Assembly: GCA_019359035.1 (NCBI GenBank)
Contig: JAHHIC010000002.1
Coordinates: 1 to 35,786, forward strand
Origin: Scytonematopsis contorta HA4267-MV1
GTDB taxonomy: Bacteria; Cyanobacteriota; Cyanobacteriia; Cyanobacteriales; Nostocaceae
DNA: 35,786 bases
Direction: 5' to 3'
The notes beneath the pieces are model-generated. The model saw only the letters and a list, made by a program, of their open reading frames with translations. It was not told the origin of the DNA and did not search any database. Of this stretch, positions 25,417 to 35,786 are shown piece by piece. The translations under genes and the position numbers were made by a program. Position 1 is the first letter of the stretch. The number at the start of each line of letters is the position of its first letter.

Positions 25417-27198
25417 ATGAAGTATTACGGCTTAACACGCGGCGTGCTAGTAATATTTGCAACTCTATTTGCAACCGTAAGTACGTCAGAGGCGAAAGCT
25501 GAATTTAGTAATAATCTGATTTCTGATTTGGATTTAGACAACAGTCAAAAACTAGATGCAGTATCAATAGTTGGAAAAACCCCAAAAACATTCAATATTT
25601 CTTCGCGGACAAAATTACAACCAAATAACGAATCCAAAACTAAATCTGTTCCATGCTTATCTGCTGAAGGTTCTGTTGCTGTTAAATCTCCAGAACCGAT
25701 TCTGGTTAGGAATATCAGAGTTGCGGGTAGCACTATTTTTACGAAAAAAGATATTGAACAACTCGTTCAAAAGCTCGACCAGCAAAATCTTACCCCAGAG
25801 CAATTCCCAACAAAACTTCAAGAAGCGATAGCTCAATTTTACCTAGATAACGGCTACATTAATTCCACGACGCTTTCTCCTGTGGTGAGCGATGATAAAG
25901 TCTTGGAAATTCAGGTGATTGAGGGTCGGATAGCCGAAATTAATGTTCAAGGAATTCGCGGAGTAAATCCATCATATATATGTAGTCGGATTAAATTAGG
26001 TGTTGCCACTCCGCTTAATACTAATGACCTAGAAGACCAGTTGAAGTTACTTCGCACTGACCCGCTTTTTTCTAATGTGGAAGCTAGTCTAATAGCATCG
26101 GGTAATCCAGGGGAAAGTAATCTTAATGTTCTAGTTATTGAAGCGAGAAGGTTTAGTAGCAGTTTTAGTTTTGATAACTATTCCCCAGCTAGTGTTGGTT
26201 CGCAAAGAGTGGGTGTTGACTTGCAATATCGCAATTTGCTGGGAATAGGAGATGAGATAGCAGCCTCTTACTATAGAACTTTAACAGGTGGGGCTGATGT
26301 GTTTAGTTTTAGCTACGAATTACCATTGAATCCGATGAATGGTACTTTAACGTTTAGAGTGGCTCCCGACCGTAATAAAATTACTCAGTCACCTTTTGAC
26401 CAATTTGGAATTCGAGGAAACCAGCAGTTGTACGAAATTAATTACCGTCAACCATTGGTACGAACTCCCAGAGAAGAATTTGCTTTGTCTTTGGGTTTTG
26501 CTTATCAAAGCGGTCAAAGTTTTATTTTTGACCAGTTTCCCAACCCATTCGGTATTGGACCTGATGAAAATGGTGCTAGCCGTACCAGCGTCATTAAGTT
26601 TAGTCAGGACTACATGAAACGCGACTCTGGAGGAGCTTGGTTATTTAAATCGCAATTTAGTTTTGGTCTTGGTATATTGGACGCGACTATTAACAATGAC
26701 CCAATTCCTGACAGTCGTTTTATTAGTTGGTTAGGTCAAGTTCAAAGAGTACAGCGATTGAATGACGATAACTTGCTAATAGTTTTGGCTGACTTACAAT
26801 TGTCGCCAGACAGCTTGCTTGCTTCTCAACAATTTATCATTGGTGGTGGACAGTCGCTAAGAGGCTACCGTCAAAATGCTAGATTTGGAGATAATGGATT
26901 TCGTTTTACTGTAGAAAACAGAATATCCCTACAACGTGATGCTTCTGGGGAACCAACACTCCAAGTAGCCCCATTTATAGATTTAGGAGCAGTCTGGAAT
27001 AAACCTGATAATCCTAATAAATTATCCAATCAAACCTTTCTTGCTAGCTCAGGTTTGGGAATATTGTGGAATCGTCCCTTTGGAGTTGATAATTTAAGTT
27101 TACGATTCGACTATGGATTTCCATTTATAAACTTAAACGACAGAGGTAATAACCTTCAAGATAATGGTTTGTATTTTAGCGCTCGCTATAAATTGTAG
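25417..27198 (+). CDS. TpsB2 outer-membrane transporter (ShlB/FhaC family)
   Basis: A 593-residue intact two-partner-secretion transporter. It has a signal peptide (about 1-27, ending SEAKA), a linker, POTRA-type domains about 92-240 (LVRNIRVAGSTIFTKKDIEQL, FYLDNGYINST, VIEGRIAEINVQG), and a 16-strand barrel about 245-593 with the loop motif GGGQSLRGYRQNARFG corresponding to the VRGY/IRGF motif of the superfamily. It ends YFSARYKL. The POTRA domains would capture the TPS domain of TpsA in the periplasm and the barrel would export it. It converges with tpsA2, 45 bp apart, and is closely related to the broken tpsB1, so it may serve both TpsA proteins. Confidence 0.93.
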   Translation: MKYYGLTRGVLVIFATLFATVSTSEAKAEFSNNLISDLDLDNSQKLDAVSIVGKTPKTFNISSRTKLQPNNESKTKSVPCLSAEGSVAVKSPEPILVRNIRVAGSTIFTKKDIEQLVQKLDQQNLTPEQFPTKLQEAIAQFYLDNGYINSTTLSPVVSDDKVLEIQVIEGRIAEINVQGIRGVNPSYICSRIKLGVATPLNTNDLEDQLKLLRTDPLFSNVEASLIASGNPGESNLNVLVIEARRFSSSFSFDNYSPASVGSQRVGVDLQYRNLLGIGDEIAASYYRTLTGGADVFSFSYELPLNPMNGTLTFRVAPDRNKITQSPFDQFGIRGNQQLYEINYRQPLVRTPREEFALSLGFAYQSGQSFIFDQFPNPFGIGPDENGASRTSVIKFSQDYMKRDSGGAWLFKSQFSFGLGILDATINNDPIPDSRFISWLGQVQRVQRLNDDNLLIVLADLQLSPDSLLASQQFIIGGGQSLRGYRQNARFGDNGFRFTVENRISLQRDASGEPTLQVAPFIDLGAVWNKPDNPNKLSNQTFLASSGLGILWNRPFGVDNLSLRFDYGFPFINLNDRGNNLQDNGLYFSARYKL

Positions 27199-27243
27199 TG
27201 GCTAGTTTTCCCTCTGTTCACACTTCTCCATTCCCTCTCGTCA

Positions 27244-30200
27244 TTACCAAGGACTACCGACTAAAGTAAAACCTGACCAATAGTAAGGATGTTTAAACTG
27301 CTCATTTTTTATCATCGTTATTTGCGCTGACTGTAGAGCCTTTGCTTTGATAGGAGAAGTTTTTAGTTTCTGATAAAATTCTTTCATTACTTCTAAAGTA
27401 CCCTTATCGTTCACTTGCCAAAGAGTAGCTAAAGTTGACTTGACCCCCGCTTTAACTGAAAATCCTGCAAAACCTAATTCAGCTTCCTTACTCCCTATTG
27501 CAGTTTCGCAAGCACTTAGCACAACTAATTCAGCTGGTGGTTTATTCCATCCTAGCTGACGAATATTATTAAGTCCTATTTTTCTATCACGAAGTTGGAT
27601 GTAGGAGTTATCTGGTATTCCTCCATCGAACTTTGCGTGGGTTGCTAAATGGATGATGCCGAAGTGACCTTGTTGACGTTGCTCTACAAGATTACTAAAG
27701 GTTAAGGCTTCATTAGTAAATGACTGACCTTTCCATAGTTCTTGTGTGATTGTGCGAACTTCTTCTTGAGCACCAGGTAATTTTTCCTGTCCAGTACCAG
27801 GAAAATCTGATGCGCCCATTGCTAAAATTTGAGAATTATTGATATTAAAGTGATTAGCGTCAGTTAGACTGAGACTGGGCATCAAACCAAGGCTGTACTT
27901 TTCCACTAAAAACTTTTGGCCGTCATGAAGAGCAGCTAACGGAAGAGTACGTAAACCTTCATCCACTATAAATACTACATTATCAATTTGCCGATTTTTT
28001 AACTCAGCTTCTAATGGTGCAACCAACCAGTTATAAAGTTGATTTGCTGAATTCAAGTAATCTGTGTTTTGTTGTAACTCTTCATCTGGTGTAGCCTTTT
28101 TAATTTCTGCCGCAAAATTAAAAATCATATTCAGTAATTCATCTGACTTTTCTCTTACTTTCTCTCTTGTCGTTCCTAATACAGGTCGAAAAACAACACT
28201 TCCGTTAGCTGTCACTAAATAAAGCTGTAGTTGATTATTCACAAATGCAGCATATACTAAAGCAGGTTTAACTCCTGTTGCTGATTCTATACGGCGCAAT
28301 ACTTCTCGGCTTTCGGCTAAAGTGGTTGTTTTTCCTTGAGAATTTGAGCTTGATAATTTATTCTCATCTAAAACCTGATTATTCTTTTTATCTACTTCTG
28401 TCGAATTATTTGTTCCAGAGTTTTGTTGAGTGCGAGCTATAGAAACATTGGGATTAATATTATTATTCATGACAGTAGAGTTAATAGTATTAATGTCAGG
28501 TTGAGTATTATTAGTTCCTGTGTTTGTTTGGCTATTAAATTGCTGGATTTGATTATTAGGTAAATTAGCAGGATTATTTACTATACTAATTGTTTGATTA
28601 TTATCATTGACTTGTTGAGTAGAATTAGTATTGGGTAAATTTGTTGGATTACTTGCTGTATTTACTTGATTATTAGTGCTTTGTTGAGGTGCGTTATAAT
28701 TTTGTGTTTCTAGAGAATCATCCTTTTTTTCCGTTTGGTTATTAGTTATTTCTGAAGCTGTATTATTTGGATAATTTGTGTCGTTAGTATTTTGTGAATT
28801 CTGCAAATTGCTTGTTTGGAAATAATTCTTAAATTGTTGAGTAAATATATAATCAATTTCATTGACACCAGGGTCTAGAATTGGCGGATTTTCAACCATG
28901 CGGGTTGAAGTTAAAGGAATTTGTTTTTTGACTTCAGGTTCTTTGGCTGTTTGTTGTTGCTGTTGTTCTGGAGGATTAGTCGCTGGGGGAGTTCGAGTTT
29001 CAACATTAATGTTACCTGCATTAAAGTTACTAAAGACTGCTCGGGTTGGATTTATAGTAGACCCTCCGGTGGTAATTGCTGCAACAGAACCATTTCTACT
29101 AGCATTACCCACAACAAAAGGTATGCTAGTCGAGCCACTACGAATTATGATATTATTCCCTCCTTGTCCTCCTACAGTGGAGATGCTGGCTAATCTACCG
29201 TTGTTATCAGTAAAACTTTCTAAAGCACGGAAAAAGTTTCCGGCTGTAATATCTACAGTACCACCTCTACCGCTAGCACCCCCTTGAGCGTTGATAAAGC
29301 CTACTTGAACATCGCCAATGGGGTCAAGGAGGACATTACCACCGTTACCAATACTACCACTCGAATTTATTCTTCCAGCATTAATACTAGTCTTTGCTTG
29401 AACGTTAATTGCACCACCACTGCTTCCAAAGCTGTTGATATTTCCTGTGGAAATTGAACCGTTAGGAGCCAAAATATCAATACGTCCTCCAGCATTAGTG
29501 GAACTGGTATCGAGCGTACCTGTAGTGCTATTGACGTTACCATTTTGACTGGTAATATTAATTGCTCGACCTGGATTAATAATGTTACCTGTGGTGATAT
29601 CTTGATTTGCTAACAAGGAAATTGTGGCGTTGTCTGTTCCTGTGAGGGTGAAACCTGATGTGTTGATAGAGCCAAAGGGAGAACGTAGAGTAACTGGGTC
29701 TTTAAAAGTCGTATCGCCTGCTAAAGTAATCGTACCACTGCCATCAGCACGTCCAATCGTAATGCCACTAAATCCTTTTTGTAATGCATTAATGTCAGTT
29801 GCAGTCAAGTCTAAAGCGCTAGTTGTATTATCAGAACCGCCAATCACAATATTTTGATTGGGCGTTACAGGTTGTAATAACAACGTACCCGTACCGCTAA
29901 CTGAATTTGCTCCTCCAGTAAAATTAATTTCCTGCGCTCTCAGAGTTAAGGCGTTGTTACCGATAGCGAGGGTGTTGTTGAAAGTAATATTTTGAGTTTC
30001 AGCCCGACCAAATACAGCATTACCAGTTAGTGTAACCGGACTGTTAAAAACTTGTCCAGAATCAGCAGGAATAATACCGCCTGCAATTTGTAAATTCCAA
30101 GAAGCGGGAATTGTTAAACTACTCAGGGGTGTTATTCCACCAACTAGGTCATTAAATTTAATAGTACCGCCAGAAGAAACGTCTGAAACGGTTAAACTTT

Positions 30201-33200
30201 GATTTCCATTCACCGTACCATTGAATGTAATATTTCCTTTGGGATTAGTGAATGTTGCGCCAGAGTCTGAAAGTTTTACTGGACCATTAAGGGTGATGTT
30301 GTTATTACTGGTATATATAGTTCCTGCTGGTCTTATATTTTGACTGCCTGTAAACGTAATTGCTCCACCAGTTCCATAAATTCCACCAGGTGATACAGAG
30401 TAAGCATATAATTCAGATGCTGAGATAAATATTGAACCAGCAGTATAGCTAACGTCTCCGCCTTTACCTGCAATACCACTTACAGAACTTTGACTAAAAG
30501 AATGGACTTTTGAAGTATTCGGTTTGGAGAGTACACTAATATCTCCACTAACAGGGTTCGCATTTAATGTAATTGAACCACCATTACCTGCATTTCCAGA
30601 GTTAGCACTGGAATAAGAGAAAAGAGCGCCCATATTAATATTACCTTTAGGCGCATCAAGTCTAATGTTTCCTCCATTACCCGAATTACCTGATGTAGCC
30701 CTAGAATAACTCCAAATATCCCCGCCATTTATTTCGCCATTGAGGGAATTAATAACTACGTTTCCCCCGTTTCCTGAATTACGCCCACCTGAAACCAGTT
30801 GTATTACTCCCTGATATTTAATGTCACCATTTGCATTTAAAAAAACATCACCTCCATTTCCTGAATTACCTAAGGATTGTCCTGTAACATTTTGGCTTTG
30901 AGAGTCTGCTGTTAAAAAATTTGTTAAGGTTATACTGCCATTAGGCGCATTCAGAGAAATATTCCCGCTATTTCCTGAATTACCCGTGGTAGATACAGAG
31001 CCAGCATTAATAAAAGCACTTGTGATATTACCATTATTAGCAGTTATGTTAACATTGCCACCTTTTGTGCTACCAGTTGCGCCAAATGCTCTTGTCTGTA
31101 CCTCTCCAACATTGATATTTTTTGCCGAAATACTGACATTTCCCCCATTTCCAGAATTACTCGCATAAGAATCAGAGTGAGCATAAAGAATATTTGCAAT
31201 ATTTATGTTGCCATTTACAGCTTCAAGAAAAATATTTCCGCTATTACCAGAATCGTTATTACTTAATGACCGAGTTATTATACTTCCAATACTTATGCCA
31301 TCGTTTGCATTCACAGAAATATTGCCGCCATTTCCTGATTTGTTTGCAGTAGATTCAGAGCCAGAGTTTAAAATGGACGAACTGACGCTACCATTAGGTG
31401 CATTTAGAGAAATGTTACCGCCATTTCCTGATTTACTTGTGCTAGCATAAATATCACCAGTTGTGATATTACCATTTTTTGCCGAAAAACTGACATTTCC
31501 CCCATTTCCTGAATTACTAGAGGAGCCGGTACTCATTAATTTTGCAATATTTATGTTGCCACTAAGAGCCTCAAGAAAAACATTTCCACCATTGCCAGAA
31601 TTATTACCTATCGACCAGGCATATATGCTATAACTTTGAGTATTATCGCTATTCGTTGTATTAATATTACCGTTATTTGCCCTAATATTGACGTTGCCAC
31701 TATTTGTATTATTGTCTGTGCCGACACCAATAGTTTCAAAAGTGACATCAGCAGCCGTAATATTAACATTTCTACCTGAAGCTATAATACTTTTACCTGC
31801 ACCATTAAAATTTCTACCAGCAGAGAAAGAAATTGTATTTCCTGGCGCACCTGAAAAATTAGGTGATGTGTTTAGGTTAATATCTCTCGTTGCTTGCAGA
31901 CTAACATCACCACTGTTTGTTGTAATATTGCCATTAATATTGATGTCATTGCTAGCTCCAACAGTTACCCCAAGAGTGGGAGCGGTGATGTTTATATTAC
32001 CTGTAGTAATTTGATTTGCTAGTAAATTAATAGAGGCTTTGTCCATTCCTGTAAGGGTAAAACCTGATGTGTTGATTGAGCCAAAGGGAGAACGTAGAGT
32101 AACTGGGTCTTTAAAAGTCGCATCGCCTGCTAAACTAATCGTACCACTACCATCAGCACGTCCAATTGTAATGCTGCTAAATCCTTTTTGTAGTGCATTA
32201 ATATCGTTAGTGTTTAAATTCAAATCAGTGTCAGTGATGGTGTTAGTAGGAAAGCCACCTATTTTTATATTTTGGTTGGGTGTTACAGGCTGCAATAGTA
32301 AATTACCAGTACCGCTAATCTTTACATTACTGACACTTGACAAATTCATGGTGTCAGCTTCCAAAATAGTATTGCCACTACCTGTTAGCAGACTAGTAGT
32401 ACTGAAATCTCTAAAGCTAATTCCTAAATTATCAGTACCGATTCCGCGATTTATACCCGTAATTTTTATATTACCACTATCTGATTTGATTATTGTATTG
32501 CCATTAAAAATCCCATAAGAATTACTTCCAGTACCATTAATTATTCCTGTTATATTAATGTTTCCACTCGTAGAAGATGTTGTTCCGCCAATACCGACAC
32601 CATCTCCGTAAAGTCCTGCACTACCAGTACCAATTATATTGATTGACCCAGTTCCCTTTGAAAGTATACTCGATAGTTTGTTTGAGTCTCCACCATACGC
32701 AATCACTCCATCATTCTGCACGCTATTATCACTACTAATACTAGTTCCTGTAAGATTAATATCAGCAGCGCCCGTGGATTCAATTAAACTAGCAGACTCT
32801 ATGCTAATACCCCTGTTATAATTTCCCGTTCCGTTGACTTTTCCCGTAAGGTTTATATCTCCATCAACTGAGCGAATGATTGATTCTGTCAGTAATATGC
32901 CACGATTAGAGTCACCAGTATTACCTCCTACCCCTGTCAGGTTTATCTGACCTGTATTTGAAGAAATCGTACTATTGTTAATCGCAATTCCATCAAACTT
33001 TCCTGATGCTGTACCTGCTACATTCGCTTCTAAATTAATATTTCCCCTTGTACTTGTAATATTTTGATTTACAGCAATACTTCTATCAGCTCGCAAGTTC
33101 AAAGCAAAAGGTGAAGCCCAAGAAATTGGTGCATCAACCGTAATATTACCTTGTCCAGTTAAACCTGAAGTTGTGGTTACAGTCACATTGCTCAAAGCTA

Positions 33201-34638
33201 GCTGATTCTCTAAATCCCGATTGAAAATATTAGAAGAGGTTGTTACAGTGTCTTGAAAAATAGAGCCAATGCTAGTTGTTGCTGTTGTCGGATTTGCACT
33301 AATTGTGATATCCGTTGGGTCAAGTAACAGCGTCCCTTGTAAGCCATTTGTTGCTTGTAGATTTGTAGCTCCTCGATAATCGAGATAGTTTTTACCCGAA
33401 ACCTCTGCAAAACCACCGTTTCCACTTGTTATGCCGCCTTGTGCGAAAATATTACCATAAAATGCTGTAGCCTCATTACCCCAAACAATAACGCGCCCAC
33501 CATTCCCATTTTCGATAGCATTCGCATTTATCAACGAATCTTGGCTGACAAAAGTCCGAGAAGTACTAGGCACATTACCCCTTCCCTGATAATCGCCACC
33601 AATTCGCACATTCCCGCCACCATCGATACCAGAAGCATTGATATTGCCACTAACTATCCCGACTTTATCTCCTAGTACATTGACATTACCCCCAGTCTTG
33701 TCTGACACATCAATATTTCCTGAAGCAATCGCCGTCCCCGGTTCATTCGGAATCGCCATTCCAGAAGCAGATAACTGCACTGTACCATTAACTTTAGCCG
33801 TCACTCCTGTATTGCTATCGGCTATCTTACCCACTGTTAACAATTGTGGTAGGGAAAGAGGAGAAAAAGGTAAGGGATTTGCTCCAGTATTTCCTGGTCT
33901 CTCCAGAGTTATACCGAGTACGTTACCCTGTTGGCTAATTCGTACCAATTTTGTACCGGGAACGGCTACGATGGTAATATCTCCTCCTGGAGCTTTAATA
34001 GTTCCCGTATTTACAACGGTTCCACCTAACAACGTTAAATTTTGTCCTTCACCGACTGCTAGGTTTCCCGCATTTAGTACCACCCCCGGTTGAGACATTG
34101 TAAAAGCAAAGCTGTTGGGATTTCCCACTAGAGCGCTGTAGTTATTACTACCAATCGCATTAAACCAGCTATCCCCAAAACCAATACCATTTGCAGTCGT
34201 TGCGGTGAAAGCTGCGGGAACATCTAAACGAGCGTTTGCACCAAATATGATTCCTGCTGGGTTCATCAAATACAGGTTGGAGTTTCCCCCCGTTACTTGA
34301 ATTAACCCGTTAATTAATGAAGCTTCACCACCTGTAACACGCCCTAATATATTTTTAATTTGAGGGTTGGAGAGAAAATTAGCAACTTCATTAGGGTTTA
34401 AACCAAACCGTTCAAAACTGTGGAATAAATTCGCTCTATCTCCAGAAAGGGTTCCTCCTTGGATGTTAATGCGATTTCCATCTTGAGTGATATTCGTCCC
34501 CGTACCGTCTGCTGCTGGAGTAATTGACTGAGCTTGTGCTGGTTGTATGGCGCTGCTATCCAGAAATACTGGTAAAGATAATGATAGTAAAATGCTACCA
34601 ATAATTCTTGTTGAAGATATTAAATTATTCTGTTGCAT
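27244..34638 (-). CDS. TpsA2: giant filamentous-haemagglutinin-type exoprotein with C-terminal CHAT protease
   Basis: A 2464-residue secreted protein. It has a signal peptide (about 1-36, ending PAQAQS), then the TPS secretion domain with [10 protein letters not shown] and NPAGIIFG near 130. A very long beta-helix runs to about 1880, containing a duplicated module ([18 protein letters not shown]) and a Ser-Gly-Asn repeat region ([16 protein letters not shown]). A low-complexity Asn/Gln/Thr-rich linker covers about 1885-2105. The C-terminal CHAT protease has predicted His2334 (HLATHAKF) and Cys2376 (LSACETA) and ends [13 protein letters not shown]. The ribosome binding site GAGGTGA overlaps the stop of DUF928-2, indicating translational coupling. 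Export is expected through the convergent tpsB2. No frameshift is seen over 7.4 kb. Confidence 0.93.
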   Translation of the reverse strand: MQQNNLISSTRIIGSILLSLSLPVFLDSSAIQPAQAQSITPAADGTGTNITQDGNRINIQGGTLSGDRANLFHSFERFGLNPNEVANFLSNPQIKNILGRVTGGEASLINGLIQVTGGNSNLYLMNPAGIIFGANARLDVPAAFTATTANGIGFGDSWFNAIGSNNYSALVGNPNSFAFTMSQPGVVLNAGNLAVGEGQNLTLLGGTVVNTGTIKAPGGDITIVAVPGTKLVRISQQGNVLGITLERPGNTGANPLPFSPLSLPQLLTVGKIADSNTGVTAKVNGTVQLSASGMAIPNEPGTAIASGNIDVSDKTGGNVNVLGDKVGIVSGNINASGIDGGGNVRIGGDYQGRGNVPSTSRTFVSQDSLINANAIENGNGGRVIVWGNEATAFYGNIFAQGGITSGNGGFAEVSGKNYLDYRGATNLQATNGLQGTLLLDPTDITISANPTTATTSIGSIFQDTVTTSSNIFNRDLENQLALSNVTVTTTSGLTGQGNITVDAPISWASPFALNLRADRSIAVNQNITSTRGNINLEANVAGTASGKFDGIAINNSTISSNTGQINLTGVGGNTGDSNRGILLTESIIRSVDGDINLTGKVNGTGNYNRGISIESASLIESTGAADINLTGTSISSDNSVQNDGVIAYGGDSNKLSSILSKGTGSINIIGTGSAGLYGDGVGIGGTTSSTSGNINITGIINGTGSNSYGIFNGNTIIKSDSGNIKITGINRGIGTDNLGISFRDFSTTSLLTGSGNTILEADTMNLSSVSNVKISGTGNLLLQPVTPNQNIKIGGFPTNTITDTDLNLNTNDINALQKGFSSITIGRADGSGTISLAGDATFKDPVTLRSPFGSINTSGFTLTGMDKASINLLANQITTGNINITAPTLGVTVGASNDININGNITTNSGDVSLQATRDINLNTSPNFSGAPGNTISFSAGRNFNGAGKSIIASGRNVNITAADVTFETIGVGTDNNTNSGNVNIRANNGNINTTNSDNTQSYSIYAWSIGNNSGNGGNVFLEALSGNINIAKLMSTGSSSNSGNGGNVSFSAKNGNITTGDIYASTSKSGNGGNISLNAPNGSVSSSILNSGSESTANKSGNGGNISVNANDGISIGSIITRSLSNNDSGNSGNIFLEAVNGNINIANILYAHSDSYASNSGNGGNVSISAKNINVGEVQTRAFGATGSTKGGNVNITANNGNITSAFINAGSVSTTGNSGNSGNISLNAPNGSITLTNFLTADSQSQNVTGQSLGNSGNGGDVFLNANGDIKYQGVIQLVSGGRNSGNGGNVVINSLNGEINGGDIWSYSRATSGNSGNGGNIRLDAPKGNINMGALFSYSSANSGNAGNGGSITLNANPVSGDISVLSKPNTSKVHSFSQSSVSGIAGKGGDVSYTAGSIFISASELYAYSVSPGGIYGTGGAITFTGSQNIRPAGTIYTSNNNITLNGPVKLSDSGATFTNPKGNITFNGTVNGNQSLTVSDVSSGGTIKFNDLVGGITPLSSLTIPASWNLQIAGGIIPADSGQVFNSPVTLTGNAVFGRAETQNITFNNTLAIGNNALTLRAQEINFTGGANSVSGTGTLLLQPVTPNQNIVIGGSDNTTSALDLTATDINALQKGFSGITIGRADGSGTITLAGDTTFKDPVTLRSPFGSINTSGFTLTGTDNATISLLANQDITTGNIINPGRAINITSQNGNVNSTTGTLDTSSTNAGGRIDILAPNGSISTGNINSFGSSGGAINVQAKTSINAGRINSSGSIGNGGNVLLDPIGDVQVGFINAQGGASGRGGTVDITAGNFFRALESFTDNNGRLASISTVGGQGGNNIIIRSGSTSIPFVVGNASRNGSVAAITTGGSTINPTRAVFSNFNAGNINVETRTPPATNPPEQQQQQTAKEPEVKKQIPLTSTRMVENPPILDPGVNEIDYIFTQQFKNYFQTSNLQNSQNTNDTNYPNNTASEITNNQTEKKDDSLETQNYNAPQQSTNNQVNTASNPTNLPNTNSTQQVNDNNQTISIVNNPANLPNNQIQQFNSQTNTGTNNTQPDINTINSTVMNNNINPNVSIARTQQNSGTNNSTEVDKKNNQVLDENKLSSSNSQGKTTTLAESREVLRRIESATGVKPALVYAAFVNNQLQLYLVTANGSVVFRPVLGTTREKVREKSDELLNMIFNFAAEIKKATPDEELQQNTDYLNSANQLYNWLVAPLEAELKNRQIDNVVFIVDEGLRTLPLAALHDGQKFLVEKYSLGLMPSLSLTDANHFNINNSQILAMGASDFPGTGQEKLPGAQEEVRTITQELWKGQSFTNEALTFSNLVEQRQQGHFGIIHLATHAKFDGGIPDNSYIQLRDRKIGLNNIRQLGWNKPPAELVVLSACETAIGSKEAELGFAGFSVKAGVKSTLATLWQVNDKGTLEVMKEFYQKLKTSPIKAKALQSAQITMIKNEQFKHPYYWSGFTLVGSPW
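28350..28995 (-). repeat. Asn/Gln/Thr-rich low-complexity linker of TpsA2
   Basis: The DNA encodes a run dominated by Asn, Gln, Thr and Ser (for example [28 protein letters not shown]) between the beta-helix and the CHAT domain. TpsA1 has no comparable linker. It is probably disordered and may be a flexible tether or cleavage region. Confidence 0.8.
29630..29900 (-). repeat. Internal duplicated module of tpsA2, C-terminal-side copy
   Basis: About 270 bp matching 32040-32320, encoding [17 protein letters not shown] and [18 protein letters not shown]. The copies lie about 2.4 kb apart and the middle of each is nearly identical. Confidence 0.8.
30540..31700 (-). repeat. Ser-Gly-Asn-Gly-Gly-Asn repeat region of tpsA2
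   Basis: About ten or more irregular units of 25-40 residues, each with an SGNGGN turn followed by a beta-strand such as [10 protein letters not shown] or [10 protein letters not shown]. This is the coil pattern of a right-handed beta-helix. Confidence 0.8.
32040..32320 (-). repeat. Internal duplicated module of tpsA2, N-terminal-side copy
   Basis: Partner of 29630-29900. It encodes [18 protein letters not shown] and [17 protein letters not shown]. Confidence 0.8.
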
Positions 34639-34642
34639 GACT

Positions 34643-35398
34643 TCACCTCAATAAATTTTGTAGGCTACAGCAGGGGGTTATTGGTTCAGAGACAAACTGA
34701 TTTAGACCAACTGAAGGTAATTCCAATAGTTCAGTCCAGCGAGCTAAAAATTCCTGATTTTTCGGGTTAGTGCGAAGTTCTTCGGCTAAAACAGTTACTG
34801 CGTCGTACCAAATGGTATTTTGTGCGTAAATTTTGCTGCGTTCTAGAGGAGAGGCTTTTTCTATTTGTTGTGTAATTTTTGGGTCGAGTTCGACTCGTTT
34901 TACCCAACCACTAACAACATCTGGAATTGAGGGTTTTTGTTTACAATAAACTGACAAATGCCACCGATACAATTTACCCACCTCTAGAGCAGGGACTTCC
35001 TGAGGTAAATTTATACTTATAGTTCCAGGAGATACTTGACCTCTGGAAAATTCTTTTTTGTAAATATTTTTGCCCTGCTCGTTACGTAATTCAAACTTTA
35101 AGGCATTTTCTGGCAAATTTACATAAGGAAGATAAGCCCAAAATGTTGGGCGTTCTTTTGTTGTCAACCCAATATTTCCACTCGAAGCGGGCGCTATTAT
35201 TGTCAGAGGTTTATTGCTGTCAGCGCAATCGCCACGGCTTCCTGCTGGTTTGCTTTTCGGAGGTTGGTCTGTTCGACTAAAGTCAGGCTTTTTATCTTTT
35301 GCTAAGGATGGCAAAAGTTGACATGCAAAAATACTAATAAATATAGCAATGACATTAAATCGTAATATTCTGTTGTGAGAAATATTAAGCAGGTTCAT
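34643..35398 (-). CDS. DUF928 secreted protein (copy 2)
   Basis: A 251-residue paralogue of the protein at 19710-20516. It has an N-terminal hydrophobic signal segment (about 14-33), then the DUF928 core with [44 protein letters not shown] and the helical end [22 protein letters not shown]. The Cys pair is kept (GDCAD, VYCKQ). Its stop codon TGA lies within the ribosome binding site of tpsA2, so the two genes are translationally coupled and probably made in fixed proportion. Only about 20 bp separate its start from the IS630 tip at 35419. Any original promoter may have been displaced by the insertion, and no 39-nt motif precedes this copy. Confidence 0.9.
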   Translation of the reverse strand: MNLLNISHNRILRFNVIAIFISIFACQLLPSLAKDKKPDFSRTDQPPKSKPAGSRGDCADSNKPLTIIAPASSGNIGLTTKERPTFWAYLPYVNLPENALKFELRNEQGKNIYKKEFSRGQVSPGTISINLPQEVPALEVGKLYRWHLSVYCKQKPSIPDVVSGWVKRVELDPKITQQIEKASPLERSKIYAQNTIWYDAVTVLAEELRTNPKNQEFLARWTELLELPSVGLNQFVSEPITPCCSLQNLLR

Positions 35399-35418
35399 TA
35401 TTGAAATTTTAATAAGTA

Positions 35419-35786
35419 GGTGGGCGGGAAAATTTATAACTATGTAACGAAAAGTTAACCTGAACGGTTAGAGTCAAATTTGACACGTTGCGTACTGTAG
35501 TTAGCTTTTTCTCCTCTAGCTTTAACGCCGTCAATCACGGCGTAAGCCATGTCTAATTCATCATGAAATATTTGCCCACATAGTTCGTCCTTTTTAAGGT
35601 GCTGCCACTCTAATTCAATTGGGTTCATTTCCGAGCAATATGGCGGCAGAAAAAAGATGTACAACCTACATTCCGCACCCAAACTGTCACAGAAGTGTTT
35701 TTACTGACTATTTTCTCTATATGAAGAGTAAAAAAACACTGACGTTGCCTGTATAGTCACATTATTTACCTATCTCAGATGATATT
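35419..35786 (-). mobile_element. 3' end of an IS630-type insertion sequence (continues beyond window)
   Basis: The outer tip GGTGGGCGGGAAAA starts at 35419, next to TA at 35417-35418. It carries the C-terminal part of the transposase on the minus strand. The orientation is the same as the left-edge element. The tip matches the left-edge tip at about 19 of 27 positions, as expected for opposite ends of related elements. Confidence 0.75.
35455..35700 (-). pseudogene. IS630-family transposase, C-terminal fragment
   Basis: This encodes the DDE-domain end typical of IS630 transposases: LYIFFLPPYCSEMNPIELEW, with the final catalytic Glu in NPIELEW, then HLKKDEL and DELDMAYAVIDGVKARGEKA. The frame is blocked upstream by a TAA at 35701-35703. 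No convincing transposase sequence was found in the remaining 80 bp, so this copy is probably frameshifted or decayed. A frameshift-expressed transposase cannot be excluded because the 5' part is outside the window. Confidence 0.75.

Overview
The window looks like chromosomal or large-plasmid DNA from a filamentous, probably heterocyst-forming (Nostocales-type) cyanobacterium. The evidence is AT-rich sequence, at least two HIP1 palindromes GCGATCGC (867-874, 18583-18590), and several families that are largely cyanobacterial: DUF928, DUF1822, CHASE2-CHAT proteins, and filamentous-haemagglutinin proteins ending in a CHAT protease domain. The genus is an inference from gene content; no rRNA or tRNA gene was seen.

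Layout. (1) 1-3202 is a scarred accessory edge: the 5' end of an IS630-type element (1-119), a 5'-truncated ORF butting against it, a kinase-fold protein resembling actin-fragmin kinase, a small unknown ORF, and a 190-bp diverged duplicate of the truncated ORF. (2) 3275-9950 is a minus-strand type I secretion cluster: a calpain-type cysteine protease, a lipoprotein, an ABC exporter with a degenerate C39 domain, and an HlyD membrane fusion protein. Terminator hairpins separate the first three genes, so it is not a single operon. (3) 10283-11968 holds small envelope or secreted proteins. (4) 11685-13262 carries two identical 249-bp MITE copies in opposite orientation. One breaks a roughly 60-codon ORF and the other breaks the first tpsB gene. 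(5) 12533-24958 is two-partner secretion locus 1: broken tpsB1 convergent with tpsA1 (FHA-CHAT), then upstream of tpsA1 a DUF928 protein, a CHAT-CHASE2 membrane protein, a DUF1822 protein and a sigma-70-like factor, all on the minus strand. (6) 25417-35398 is locus 2: intact tpsB2 convergent with the 2464-residue tpsA2 (FHA-CHAT), translationally coupled to a second DUF928 gene. (7) From 35419 there is the 3' end of another IS630-type element in the same orientation as the one at the left edge.

How the parts may work together (inference). TpsB pores would export giant beta-helical TpsA adhesins whose C-termini are caspase-like CHAT proteases with an intact His/Cys pair. The membrane-bound CHAT-CHASE2 protein would sense the periplasm and carry a cytosolic CHAT domain. 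DUF1822 and the sigma-like factor form a probable operon upstream of it. The calpain-type protease is a fourth predicted extracytoplasmic or regulatory cysteine protease in the same window.

The strongest unannotated signal is a 39-nt ungapped motif (TGAATAAA-N14-GGCATAAgtATACAGAG, read on the minus strand). It occurs six times: before the ABC exporter, the beta-barrel protein, the small secreted protein, the MITE-broken small ORF, DUF928-1 and the sigma-like gene. It looks like the promoter or operator of a shared regulon that ties the type I cluster to the CHAT two-partner locus.
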